Assembly: GCA_003488105.1 (NCBI GenBank)
Contig: DNMS01000258.1
Coordinates: 898 to 8,801, forward strand
Length of the DNA stretch: 7,904 nucleotides
Direction of reading: 5' to 3'
DNA from: Rhodospirillaceae bacterium
GTDB lineage: Bacteria > Pseudomonadota > Alphaproteobacteria > Rhodospirillales_A > Casp-alpha2
Positions 1 through 6,668 of the stretch are shown piece by piece. Each line of letters begins with the position of its first letter. Positions within the stretch are counted from its first letter, which is position 1. Under the pieces are notes generated by a model, which saw nothing but the letters and a program-made list of their open reading frames with translations, was not told the DNA's origin and did no database searches. The position numbers were made by a program, and so were the translations under genes.

Positions 1-1783
1 CCATGATCACCGGCACCTTGGCGTGGCTATGCTCGCGGATTTTGTAGTTGATCTTTTCGTTGCGGGTATCGATTTCAACCCGCAATCCCGCCTTCCGGCA
101 GGCCTTGACGACCTGGGCGGCATAGGCATCGGACTCGTTGGTGATCGTCGCCACGGTGACCTGATGGGGCGCCAGCCACAGTGGAAAGCGCCCGGCATAG
201 TTCTCGATCAGGATGCCGATGAAGCGCTCGAACGAGCCCAGAATCGCCCGGTGCAGCATCACGGGACGGTGTTTGCCGCCGTCCTCGGCGATGTAATGGG
301 CGTCCAGGCGCTCTGGCAGCACGAAATCGACCTGCAGGGTCCCGCATTGCCAGTCGCGGCCGATGGCGTCGCGCAGCACGAATTCCAGCTTGGGCCCGTA
401 GAACGCCCCTTCGCCCGGGTTGAGGATCGGGTCGTGGCCGGCCGCCTTGGTGGCGTCCAACAGGGCCTTTTCCGCGCGGTCCCAGGTATCGTCGGACCCG
501 GCGCGCACGTCCGGGCGGTCGGAAAACTTGATGACGAAGTCGTCGAAGCCGAAGTCCTTATAAACTGAGGACAACAGATCGATGAAAATCTTGGTCTCCG
601 TCTCGATCTGGTCCGGGCGGCAGAAGATATGGGCGTCGTCCTGGGTGAAGGCGCGCACGCGCATTAGGCCGTGCAGGGCGCCCGACGGCTCGTTGCGGTG
701 GCAGGACCCGAATTCGGCCATGCGCAGCGGCAGGTCACGGTAGCTGGTGATGCCCTGCTTGAAGATCTGCACATGGCAGGGGCAGTTCATCGGCTTGATG
801 GCCAGCAGTTTATCTTCGGACTCGGAGATAAACATGTTCTCGCGGAATTTCTCCCAATGGCCGGACTCTTCCCACAGGGTGCGGTCGACCAGTTGGGGCG
901 TGTTGACCTCGACATAGCCGGCGTCGTCCAGGCGCGCCCGCATGTAATTCTGGCACAGGCGGTAAAGCGTCCAGCCCTTGGGATGCCAGAAGGCCGAGCC
1001 GGGGGCTTCTTCCTGCATATGGAACAGGTCCATTTCGCGGCCAAGCCGCCGGTGGTCGCGCTTTTCCGCTTCCTCCAACATGTGCAGGTAGGCCTTCAGG
1101 TCCTTTTCGTTGAACCAGCAGGTGCCGTAGATCCGCTGCAGCATCTCGTTGCGGTGATCGCCCCGCCAATAGGCGCCGGCCAGCTTCATCAACTTGAAGG
1201 CATGGCCGACCCGGCCCGTCGACGGCAGATGGGGGCCGCGGCACAGGTCCAGCCAGTCGCCCTGGCGGTAGATGCCGATGTCCTCGCCCTGGGGCAGGTC
1301 CTGGATGATCTGCGCCTTGTACTTTTCGCCGATGTTTTCGAAATGACGGATTGCGTCGTGGCGGTTCCAAACTTCGCGGACGAAGGGGGAATCGCGATCG
1401 ACGATCTCGTGCATCTTGGCTTCCATCTTCTCCAGATCGTCGGAGGAAAAGGGCTCATCCCGCGCGAAATCGTAATAAAAGCCGTTTTCGATCGTCGGGC
1501 CGATGGTCACTTGCGTTCCGGGATAGAGTTCCTGCACGGCTTCGGCCAGGACATGGGCGCAGTCGTGGCGCAACAGGTCGAGGGCATCCGCGTCCTTGGA
1601 CGTGACGATGGCGAGATTGGCATCAGTCTCGATGGTCGTCGCTAGGTCCTTCAATTCGCCGTCAATCCGCACGGCCAGCGCGGCCTTGGCCAGGCCGGGG
1701 CCGATGTCGGCGGCGATGTCAAGACCCGTGACCGGGCCGTCGAATTGGCGGACGCTGCCGTCCGGAAGGGTAATGGCAACCAT
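1..1783 (-). CDS. thrS: Threonyl-tRNA synthetase, C-terminus cut by the window edge
   Basis: This cytoplasmic class II enzyme charges tRNA-Thr with threonine and edits mischarged Ser-tRNA-Thr. Translation from the ATG at 1783 gives 594 codons with no stop; the E. coli protein is 642 residues, so about 48 residues of the anticodon-binding domain are missing. In order it shows an N-terminal TGS domain (about residues 1-60), the editing domain with H73xxxH77 and C181xxxH185, and the catalytic core. The core has the MNCPCH segment with zinc ligand C334, motif 2 around R363, zinc ligands H385 and H511, and motif 3 with R520. Most of these numbers match E. coli exactly, which supports the start. 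The anticodon domain begins at about residue 535 (FPLWLAPHQ) and the last codons read KVPVIM. I see no strong Shine-Dalgarno sequence, but a good promoter lies 45-72 bases upstream of the start. Identification is secure. Confidence 0.98.
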   Translation of the reverse strand, partial: MVAITLPDGSVRQFDGPVTGLDIAADIGPGLAKAALAVRIDGELKDLATTIETDANLAIVTSKDADALDLLRHDCAHVLAEAVQELYPGTQVTIGPTIENGFYYDFARDEPFSSDDLEKMEAKMHEIVDRDSPFVREVWNRHDAIRHFENIGEKYKAQIIQDLPQGEDIGIYRQGDWLDLCRGPHLPSTGRVGHAFKLMKLAGAYWRGDHRNEMLQRIYGTCWFNEKDLKAYLHMLEEAEKRDHRRLGREMDLFHMQEEAPGSAFWHPKGWTLYRLCQNYMRARLDDAGYVEVNTPQLVDRTLWEESGHWEKFRENMFISESEDKLLAIKPMNCPCHVQIFKQGITSYRDLPLRMAEFGSCHRNEPSGALHGLMRVRAFTQDDAHIFCRPDQIETETKIFIDLLSSVYKDFGFDDFVIKFSDRPDVRAGSDDTWDRAEKALLDATKAAGHDPILNPGEGAFYGPKLEFVLRDAIGRDWQCGTLQVDFVLPERLDAHYIAEDGGKHRPVMLHRAILGSFERFIGILIENYAGRFPLWLAPHQVTVATITNESDAYAAQVVKACRKAGLRVEIDTRNEKINYKIREHSHAKVPVIM

Positions 1784-1827
1784 GATGATGCTCGGGCCGT
1801 TTGAAAAAGGGATCGGATAAGGGGGGG

Positions 1828-1855
1828 AATGTAGGCCGTGGCCCCCGTGTGTCAA
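1828..1855 (-). promoter_or_regulatory. Predicted sigma70-type promoter of thrS
   Basis: On the minus strand a perfect TTGACA (1855-1850) is followed by a 16-base spacer and TACATT (1833-1828), which matches 4 of 6 bases of the -10 consensus. Transcription would start near 1821, leaving a leader of roughly 38 bases before the thrS ATG. The predicted start falls in a run of seven C residues (1827-1821). The element lies only 17 bases beyond the stop codon of the upstream glycosyltransferase, so thrS can be transcribed independently of that unit. An imperfect GGCCCGTG / CACGGGGGCC inverted repeat brackets the -35 box but has no T run, so it is not a convincing terminator. Confidence 0.6.
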
Positions 1856-1872
1856 GCGTTCACGGGCCGGGA

Positions 1873-2823
1873 TCAGGACGGGGACGGGGTCGGCAGGACC
1901 TTCAGAACATCCGCAAGCGCCAGCTCAGACAGGTGGGCCGCGCGCAGGATCGTCACCTGGGCTCCCCGCTGGGCGCAGAGCGCCGGGTCGCTGTCATGGG
2001 AATAGAGCACCACCGTGGGGGCCCCAGCCAGGGCGGCCACATGCATGGGGCCCGTATCGTTGCCGACCGCAAGGGCCGCCCGCCGGGCCAGGGCGGCCAG
2101 ATCCAGCAGCGACGTTTCACCGGCGAGGCTCCGCGCCGCCGGCGCGGCGGTCAGGATGGAGTCGTGCAGGGCCCGTTCGTCCGCGCCCCCGATCAGCACC
2201 GGCGTGAGACCCCGCTTGTGCAGATGGTTCGCAAGGGCCGCGTAATGGTCGGCGGGCCAGCGCTTGGCCGGGCGGTGGGCGGCGCCGCCGGGAATGATCA
2301 AGGCGAAGGGGGCAGGCAGGGCGAAGCGGGTCAAATCCGTTTCGGCGAACGACAGGTCGGGTGTTGGAACCGAAGGAATGCCGGCCATGGCGAGCTGGTC
2401 CACCTGGCGTTCGGCCGTATGCATACGGTCGCGGTTCGGATTGGCGTGAGGGTGGGAACAGCCGCGGGCGATGCCCGACCATTCCGGTCTTGTCTTGGCC
2501 GGGAACAGGCGGAAATAGAACGACGAGCGGTCGGAGGTCTGCAAATCGTAGACTCGTGCATATCCACCCTGGATCAGGTCGCGGCGCAGGGCACACAAGG
2601 CGCCGAACTGATGCCATTTCATGCGCGGCCGCGCGATGACGCGGTCGAACAGGCCGGAGGCGATGGCGAGGTCTTCGAAGGGCGGAGTGGTCAGCAGGTC
2701 GACGCGCTGGCTTGCATGATGGTCGCGGATCGCCCGCATGGGACCCAGCGCTTGTACGAAATCGCCAAGCGCGCCCAGCTTGATGACCAGGATATTGCGG
2801 GAAGGGGAAGGAGGCGCGGCCAT
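1873..2823 (-). CDS. Glycosyltransferase family 9 (ADP-heptose:LPS heptosyltransferase-like)
   Basis: The 316-residue product is a GT-B fold sugar transferase of family 9. Known members of the family (WaaC, WaaF) transfer heptose from ADP-heptose to lipopolysaccharide core at the cytoplasmic face of the inner membrane. The N-terminal signature is [13 protein letters not shown] (residues 10-22), where D21 corresponds to the conserved catalytic Asp of WaaC. The C-terminal nucleotide-binding half has PGG (178-180), IGGADERA (211-218) and the hallmark [14 protein letters not shown] (254-267). Length is normal for the family. I chose the ATG at 2823 because the signature follows at once and because it sits 4 bases after the stop of the upstream family 4 glycosyltransferase. 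No clear Shine-Dalgarno precedes it, so translation is probably coupled. A longer reading back to 2997 would only add residues that overlap that gene out of frame. The exact sugar donor and acceptor cannot be read from sequence. Confidence 0.9.
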   Translation of the reverse strand: MAAPPSPSRNILVIKLGALGDFVQALGPMRAIRDHHASQRVDLLTTPPFEDLAIASGLFDRVIARPRMKWHQFGALCALRRDLIQGGYARVYDLQTSDRSSFYFRLFPAKTRPEWSGIARGCSHPHANPNRDRMHTAERQVDQLAMAGIPSVPTPDLSFAETDLTRFALPAPFALIIPGGAAHRPAKRWPADHYAALANHLHKRGLTPVLIGGADERALHDSILTAAPAARSLAGETSLLDLAALARRAALAVGNDTGPMHVAALAGAPTVVLYSHDSDPALCAQRGAQVTILRAAHLSELALADVLKVLPTPSPS

Positions 2824-2827
2824 GGCG

Positions 2828-4069
2828 TCAGGCAGACGGGCGGACGCCCAGAACCTCGTCATAGACGTCCAGCGTCTTGGCGCACATGGTGGCCTTTGAG
2901 AAATTGTCGCGCACGTTGGCGATGGCCTTGCCGGCGAGTGTGCTGCGCTGGGCGCTGTCGAGGGAGAGGACCTTTTCGATGGCGGCGGCGAGCGCATCGG
3001 CGTCGCCCGGTGGCACCAGCCAGCCGGTCACGCCGGGGATCACGGTTTCCTTGGCGCCGCCGTGGTCGGTCGCAATCACCGGCCGGCCGAGGGCCTGGGC
3101 TTCGGCGATGACGCGGCCGAAGGCTTCCGGGTCCGTCGAGGCGGAAATCACCACGTCCGTCAGCATGTAGGCTGCCGGCATATCGTCGCAATGATCGACC
3201 AAGCGCACGACCTCGTTCAGATTGCGGTCGGCGATCATGGCTTCCAGTTCGGCGCGGTAGTCGTCCCGCCCCTGGTCGCCGCCGACCAGCAGGCAGCGGA
3301 TGTCGCGGCGTTTCAGCTTGCTGAGCGCGTCAATAACCACCGGCTGGCCTTTCCACCGGGTCAGGCGTCCGGGCAGCATGATCACCGGCATGCCGTCGGG
3401 CAGCATCCAGTCGGTCGCCAGATTGACGACCCGCTGGGCCGTGACCTTGGCCGGGTCGAAGCGGTCCAGATCGACGCCCCGGTGAATGACGCGGATCTTG
3501 TTGGACGGCACGCCGTACAGTTGGCGGATGTGGCCCGCGATGAATTGGCTGATGGCGATCACCCGTTCGCCCCGGGTCATGACCGAATTGTAGACCCGTT
3601 TCAGATGATTACCCGCTCCGTAGGTGCCGTGGAAGGTGGTGACGAAATGGGCGCCTGTACGCTTCGCGGCGGCACGGGCGGACCATGCCGGGGCGCGGGA
3701 TCGGGCATGGACGATGTCGACCTTTTCAGCACGGATGACCTGGGCCAGGCGGTCGACGTTGCGCCACATGGTTACCGGGTTCTTGGAATCCATCGGCAGG
3801 TCGACGTGCTCCGCGCCGACGCGGGCCAGATCGTGGACCAACGGCCCGCCCGCCGATGCAACCAGGGCCCTGCCGCCGGCCTGAACCACCGCACCCGCAA
3901 TCTCGACGGTGCCGCGCTCGACCCCGCCGCCGGCGCCCATCGCCGGCAAAACCTGCAGCACGGTCGCCAAGCGGCCTTCGCCCGTCACGCCTTGGGCGGC
4001 CATTCCCTGGGCAGATTGGGCGCGTTCGCTTTCACCGCCGCCGGTGGTATGGTCCGGCATCTTGTTCAT
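2828..4069 (-). CDS. Glycosyltransferase family 4 (WaaG/PimB-like)
   Basis: This GT-B retaining glycosyltransferase of up to 413 residues transfers a sugar from a nucleotide donor, probably in lipopolysaccharide core or other surface glycan assembly. The acceptor-side N-terminal domain begins with TVLQVLPAMGAGGGVERG (36-53). The donor domain has GRLTRWKG (234-241), whose R and K normally contact the donor diphosphate, and the EX7E motif E315...E323 followed by DHGGAKE (335-341). The next gene on the strand is the family 9 transferase, 4 bases away, so the two likely form one unit. The start is uncertain. The ATG at 4069 gives a roughly 30-residue polar leader that family members usually lack and has no Shine-Dalgarno; ATGs at 4060 and 4003 are alternatives. 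Starting at 4003 would widen the gap to the divergent hydrolase from 15 to 81 bases and leave room for a promoter. Confidence 0.9.
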   Translation of the reverse strand: MNKMPDHTTGGGESERAQSAQGMAAQGVTGEGRLATVLQVLPAMGAGGGVERGTVEIAGAVVQAGGRALVASAGGPLVHDLARVGAEHVDLPMDSKNPVTMWRNVDRLAQVIRAEKVDIVHARSRAPAWSARAAAKRTGAHFVTTFHGTYGAGNHLKRVYNSVMTRGERVIAISQFIAGHIRQLYGVPSNKIRVIHRGVDLDRFDPAKVTAQRVVNLATDWMLPDGMPVIMLPGRLTRWKGQPVVIDALSKLKRRDIRCLLVGGDQGRDDYRAELEAMIADRNLNEVVRLVDHCDDMPAAYMLTDVVISASTDPEAFGRVIAEAQALGRPVIATDHGGAKETVIPGVTGWLVPPGDADALAAAIEKVLSLDSAQRSTLAGKAIANVRDNFSKATMCAKTLDVYDEVLGVRPSA

Positions 4070-4084
4070 GGATGGAAACCGATC

Positions 4085-4870
4085 ATGTCTTCAGGCCCAG
4101 ACGTTGCACCCGACACTCCGCCGCAATTCCTGGAATGTGGTGACGGCAGGACTATTGCCTACCATCAAATGACTGGCAAGTCTCCCGGCGTCGTCTTCCT
4201 GACCGGCTTCAAATCCGACATGACGGGGGGCAAGGCGCTTGCCGTGGAGGCCTATTGCCGTGCTCAGGGCCGGGCTTTCCTGCGCTTTGACTACACTGGA
4301 CACGGGCAGTCTTCCGGGGTTTTCGAGGAAGGCTCGATCGGCCAGTGGGCCGACGATGCGGTCACGGCTCTCGATAAATTGACCACGGGCGACCAGATTC
4401 TGGTCGGCTCGTCCATGGGCGGCTGGATCATGCTTTTGACGGCGCTGGCGCGGAAACCGCGAATCAGGGGCTTGCTGGGCCTTGCCGCCGCACCCGACTT
4501 CACCCGCGATCTGCTGTGGGATGCTTTCACCGACGACCAGAAGGCACAGATGGATCGCGACGGATTTGTCGAATTGCCCAACTGTTACGACGACCAACAC
4601 CCCTACCGCATCTGCAAGCCCTTGATCGACGACGGCTGGAAGCGGCTGCTGTTGGACGGCCCCATCGACCTGGACGTTCCCGTGCGCCTGATCCACGGGT
4701 TGATGGACGACGACGTGCCCTGGCGGACCGCCCTGCGGATTCAGGAACGGCTCACGTCCGATGACGTCGAGGTGCAATTGGTCAAGACCGGCGGCCACCG
4801 TCTGTCGGAAGATCACGACCTGGACCGCATGACGCGGACGCTGGAGGCGCTGCTGAACGGACTGGGTTAG
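4085..4870 (+). CDS. Alpha/beta hydrolase, ABHD10-like serine esterase/thioesterase
   Basis: The 261-residue product is a cytoplasmic serine hydrolase without a signal peptide. The nucleophile elbow is GSSMGG with S110, the acid is most likely D208 in HGLMDDDVPW (204-213), and the catalytic His is H238 in GGHRLSE. An oxyanion-loop region (FLTGFKSDMTG, 38-48) and the FDYTGHGQSSG segment (68-78) also fit. The GSSMGGW elbow together with the HGxxDDxVPW acid motif closely resembles mammalian mitochondrial ABHD10, known as an acyl-glucuronide esterase and S-depalmitoylase. That makes a small acyl or thioester substrate plausible but unproven. The ATG at 4085 follows a weak GGAAA at 6-base spacing. 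Upstream extension of the same frame runs antisense through the glycosyltransferase and is not coding. The gene is divergent from that transferase and convergent with the small membrane-protein gene at 4984. Confidence 0.9.
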   Translation: MSSGPDVAPDTPPQFLECGDGRTIAYHQMTGKSPGVVFLTGFKSDMTGGKALAVEAYCRAQGRAFLRFDYTGHGQSSGVFEEGSIGQWADDAVTALDKLTTGDQILVGSSMGGWIMLLTALARKPRIRGLLGLAAAPDFTRDLLWDAFTDDQKAQMDRDGFVELPNCYDDQHPYRICKPLIDDGWKRLLLDGPIDLDVPVRLIHGLMDDDVPWRTALRIQERLTSDDVEVQLVKTGGHRLSEDHDLDRMTRTLEALLNGLG

Positions 4871-4901
4871 AACGGACGCCCCGGCCTCCCGCGCTGCCGG
4901 C

Positions 4902-4991
4902 CACCTTGAACTGGCCAGAATTCCGGCGACACATCAAGAATGCGTTTTCGGTTTCTGATACCGCTCGCCGCCCTTGCCGCCGTTCAAGGTG
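4902..4991. repeat. 10-bp inverted repeat at the host/phage-block junction
   Basis: CACCTTGAAC at 4902-4911 is repeated in inverted orientation as GTTCAAGGTG at 4982-4991. The second arm overlaps the stop codon of the small membrane protein. The arms lie 70 bases apart in the convergent intergenic stretch 4871-4983. A short GGCCA...TGGCC hairpin surrounds the first arm (4900-4904 / 4911-4916). No T run follows either structure. This could be a weak bidirectional transcription barrier, a junction scar, or chance. Confidence 0.3.
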
Positions 4992-5295
4992 CTGGATATT
5001 CCCGCCGCCGAGTAATCCGTCGCACAATGCGCCAAGCGGGATAAAGAAGAAGGATCGCCGGAGGAAGGACATAAGATGCAAATTGCGTCCAGTTCAAATC
5101 GCATGAGTATTGCACCGTGCCGCCGGAGTTCGGATTGAGTGCCAGAAGCCCATTCGAGCCCGTGACAAACTCGCACAGACCTCGAGGTTCGGTGCCATCA
5201 GACCCTGCGAGAATTAAGAAGACAGGAATGGCCGCAATCGCCACGGAACAAACCAGTGCCAGGATGATACTGCCCGCTTCCCGGCTGATCCTCAA
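4984..5295 (-). CDS. Small two-helix inner-membrane protein of unknown function
   Basis: I do not recognise this 103-residue protein. It begins with a TTG codon at 5295, supported by AAGGA at 8-base spacing. A short basic N-terminus leads into a hydrophobic helix (about 9-30), then a polar loop (31-72) with cysteines C41 and C65 that could form a disulfide. A second hydrophobic stretch follows (about 73-91), then a strongly basic tail (RIVRRITRRR, 89-98). By the positive-inside rule both ends are cytoplasmic and the loop periplasmic. It follows the SLT-domain gene by 26 bases on the same strand and is probably co-expressed with it. A holin- or antiholin-like lysis partner, or an immunity protein facing the periplasm, would both fit the position and topology; neither is demonstrated. 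Its base composition is AT-richer than the host genes. Confidence 0.7.
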   Translation of the reverse strand: MRISREAGSIILALVCSVAIAAIPVFLILAGSDGTEPRGLCEFVTGSNGLLALNPNSGGTVQYSCDLNWTQFASYVLPPAILLLYPAWRIVRRITRRREYPAP

Positions 5296-5303
5296 CGCGG
5301 TCG

Positions 5304-5308
5304 TCCTT
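5304..5308 (-). promoter_or_regulatory. Ribosome binding site fixing a TTG start
   Basis: AAGGA on the minus strand lies 8 bases upstream of the TTG at 5295. No ATG or GTG is better placed, so this site is the main reason for choosing TTG as the start of the small membrane protein. Confidence 0.6.
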
Positions 5309-5321
5309 TCCCTGCTTATCC

Positions 5322-6551
5322 CTACTTAGCCCACGGTTTTTCCCGATAAATCCGACCAACGTAGGCGCCAAAGTCGTTGACGTTCTCTCGACCTGCGAAG
5401 TTCCAAACGGACGCAATTTTCGCAGGTGTCGGATCGACGATCCGATCACTTATCCGCTTGATCAAGGTTACGCCGACCCGGATGTTGGTGGCAGGATCAT
5501 GCGTAGATATTGCGTCAATTCCAAGGCCGGCCCAGATTCTCGGGTTGATGTTCATCGGCAAGATCGTCTTTGCGGCGCCGAGTCCTTCGGCAGTCTTCGC
5601 TAACCCGAAATAGTGGCCTCTTGCATTTTCCGCAAAAATGATCGCCTTCGCAAGATCGGGATCAACGCCCTGTTTTCTAGCCTCTTTGTTTAAGAGTTCC
5701 TCGTAATTCAGCACAGATGTCTTCCCGACACTTGGAGATGCATACCAGGGGTCGCTGCCATCGGCCTTAGGATTGTCACGAACTTTAAAAATTGCGGGTT
5801 TGTTGGTGATAATCACGTCAATCCGTTCGTTCGCCATGTTTACAATTGGTCGCGCTGTGGCTTCCCGTTTCGATGCAGGATTGTTGGTGTGGAGTGGACG
5901 ATCCGACACCAACGTCCCTTTGTTTTTCTGAGATGTTCCCCGTGCCAGCATCTCCTGCGGCGCGTCTGCGCTAAGGTCAATTCGGGCGCCGATACTTGGT
6001 TCGGACGGACGGTTGCCGGAGCCGATCGTCGCCTGAAGCGTGCGGGTCGTCTCCGCCTGTTGCGCCGGCGAGCGGTCCGACGTGCCGGCGGCGGTCACGG
6101 GATTGGACGCGGGATCGGGCCCTGAGGCGGGCATCTTCATCTTGCCCGAGGTCACGGCCCGCTGGCTGAGCATTTCCGTGGGGCCCCAGGGTTTGGCGAT
6201 GCCGTCGACGAACAGGCCGCCGTCGGCCAGGCCGCTGAGGCGCACCTGCCCCTGCTCGATCCCGCGCAGAAAGCTCTCGTCGGCGTCCCGCGTGGGCGCG
6301 GGCAGGAGGCTGTTGGCGGCGAGGAAGCTGGATGCCTGGAACACGTCTTCCGGCCGGTTGGTCTGACCGCGGCCGACGGCATCGGTCAGGAACGAGCGGC
6401 CGAAGCCGCCAAACCCGTCCGTGCCGCCGACCCCGGGCAGGCCGTCCGGTCCGGCGAGGGAACCGCCGTCCCCGGCGTCGTTGCTGCCCGATGTTTCGGC
6501 GCCGCCGCCGCGCGGGGGCGGCGGCAGGGAGACACGTTCGAATTCGCCCAT
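5322..6551 (-). CDS. Chimeric protein: disordered Gly/Pro-rich N-half plus SLT/lysozyme-like domain
   Basis: The 409-residue product probably cleaves peptidoglycan. Residues 1-60 are Gly/Pro/Asp-rich, 61-140 form a possibly folded conserved block (VFQASSFLAANSLLP, GGLFVDGIAKPWGP) and 141-230 are a polar linker. The C-terminal domain (about 280-409) looks like an SLT/lysozyme-fold domain: NYEELLNKEARKQGVDPDLA, then AIIFAENARGHY with E308 as the likely catalytic acid, then DPATNIRVGVTLIKRI and SVWNFAGRENVNDFG. In place of the usual GLMQ-type loop it has LPMNINPRIW (331-340). There is no signal peptide, so export would need a holin, delivery in a virion, or another route. The ATG at 6551 is chosen because AAGGA stands 8 bases before it; upstream ATGs at 6572 and 6614 lie beside or inside a terminator. 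Base composition changes near codon 204. Alternatives are a phage internal virion or tail lysin, or a toxin-like effector. Confidence 0.75.
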   Translation of the reverse strand: MGEFERVSLPPPPRGGGAETSGSNDAGDGGSLAGPDGLPGVGGTDGFGGFGRSFLTDAVGRGQTNRPEDVFQASSFLAANSLLPAPTRDADESFLRGIEQGQVRLSGLADGGLFVDGIAKPWGPTEMLSQRAVTSGKMKMPASGPDPASNPVTAAGTSDRSPAQQAETTRTLQATIGSGNRPSEPSIGARIDLSADAPQEMLARGTSQKNKGTLVSDRPLHTNNPASKREATARPIVNMANERIDVIITNKPAIFKVRDNPKADGSDPWYASPSVGKTSVLNYEELLNKEARKQGVDPDLAKAIIFAENARGHYFGLAKTAEGLGAAKTILPMNINPRIWAGLGIDAISTHDPATNIRVGVTLIKRISDRIVDPTPAKIASVWNFAGRENVNDFGAYVGRIYREKPWAK

Positions 6552-6558
6552 GAGGGGG

Positions 6559-6564
6559 TTCCTT
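6559..6564 (-). promoter_or_regulatory. Ribosome binding site deciding the start of the SLT-domain gene
   Basis: AAGGAA on the minus strand lies 7 bases upstream of the ATG at 6551. The competing upstream ATG at 6572 is preceded only by the T run of the terminator, so 6551 is much the better start. Confidence 0.7.
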
Positions 6565-6578
6565 CTTGCCATAAACAC

Positions 6579-6630
6579 AAAAAAAGCCGGGGCGCCGGCG
6601 CCCGAAGGGAGCACAGGCAGCCGGCGCCCC
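6579..6630 (-). terminator. Strong intrinsic (rho-independent) terminator after the scaffold gene
   Basis: On the minus strand GGGGCGCCGGC (6630-6620) pairs perfectly with GCCGGCGCCCC (6599-6589), an 11-bp all-GC stem around a 20-base loop. GGC and then seven T residues (6585-6579) follow. It lies 39 bases past the scaffold stop codon and would end the portal/Bbp19-like/scaffold transcript. The T run ends only 28 bases before the ATG of the next gene, so that gene depends on read-through or on a promoter upstream of the hairpin. Confidence 0.85.
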
Positions 6631-6668
6631 GTCCCGAGAATGAGGGGGTGCGGCGGAAGGAGACGCGC

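Larger units (their letters stand above)
4984..5940. other. Lower-GC segment within high-GC surroundings
   Basis: Hand counts of 60-base samples give about 43% GC at 5041-5100, 60% at 5101-5160, 52% at 5401-5460, 42% at 5761-5820 and 50% at 5881-5940. By contrast the counts are 63% at 5941-6000, 70% at 6001-6060, 83% at 6421-6480 and 72% in the hydrolase gene at 4441-4500. The change falls inside one open frame near 5940. The segment holds the small membrane protein and the C-terminal half of the SLT-domain protein, suggesting a separate origin for this part. The left limit is less sharp, somewhere between 4900 and 5040. Confidence 0.65.
6550..6649. repeat. 10-bp direct repeat flanking the terminator
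   Basis: ATGAGGGGGT occurs at 6550-6559 and again at 6640-6649, 90 bases apart. On the minus strand the left copy contains the start codon of the SLT-domain gene (acccctcATG). The right copy lies shortly after the scaffold stop and reads acccctcATT, like a start site with the ATG lost. It may mark a recombination or deletion junction, but a repeat of this length could be chance. Confidence 0.3.

Noticed and set aside
1833..1863. Inverted repeat between the family 9 glycosyltransferase and thrS as a possible terminator
   Set aside because: The stem is imperfect, overlaps the predicted thrS -35 box and is not followed by a T run.
671..3111. Long plus-strand open frames at 671-1645 and 1801-3111
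   Set aside because: They lie antisense to thrS and to the two glycosyltransferases, whose motifs are unambiguous. Their translations show no recognisable domain and biased low-complexity composition.
4025..4053. Possible plus-strand promoter for the hydrolase (TTCGCT, 17 bases, TATGGT)
   Set aside because: The -35 matches only 3 of 6 consensus bases and the -10 4 of 6, which is not distinguishable from chance.
4091..4816. A 241-codon minus-strand open frame opposite the hydrolase
   Set aside because: It mirrors the hydrolase gene with no motif of its own. The plus-strand protein has a full catalytic triad.
3062..4870. A 602-codon plus-strand open frame covering the antisense of the family 4 glycosyltransferase and continuing into the hydrolase
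   Set aside because: Hydrolase homology starts only at about 4085. The upstream part is antisense to a well-supported glycosyltransferase and is typical spurious open frame in GC-rich DNA, not a fusion.
4871..4983. tRNA or attachment core at the host/phage junction
   Set aside because: I looked for a cloverleaf and a GTTCRANYC arm. The short GTTCAAGG in this region on the minus strand has no surrounding acceptor and anticodon stems.
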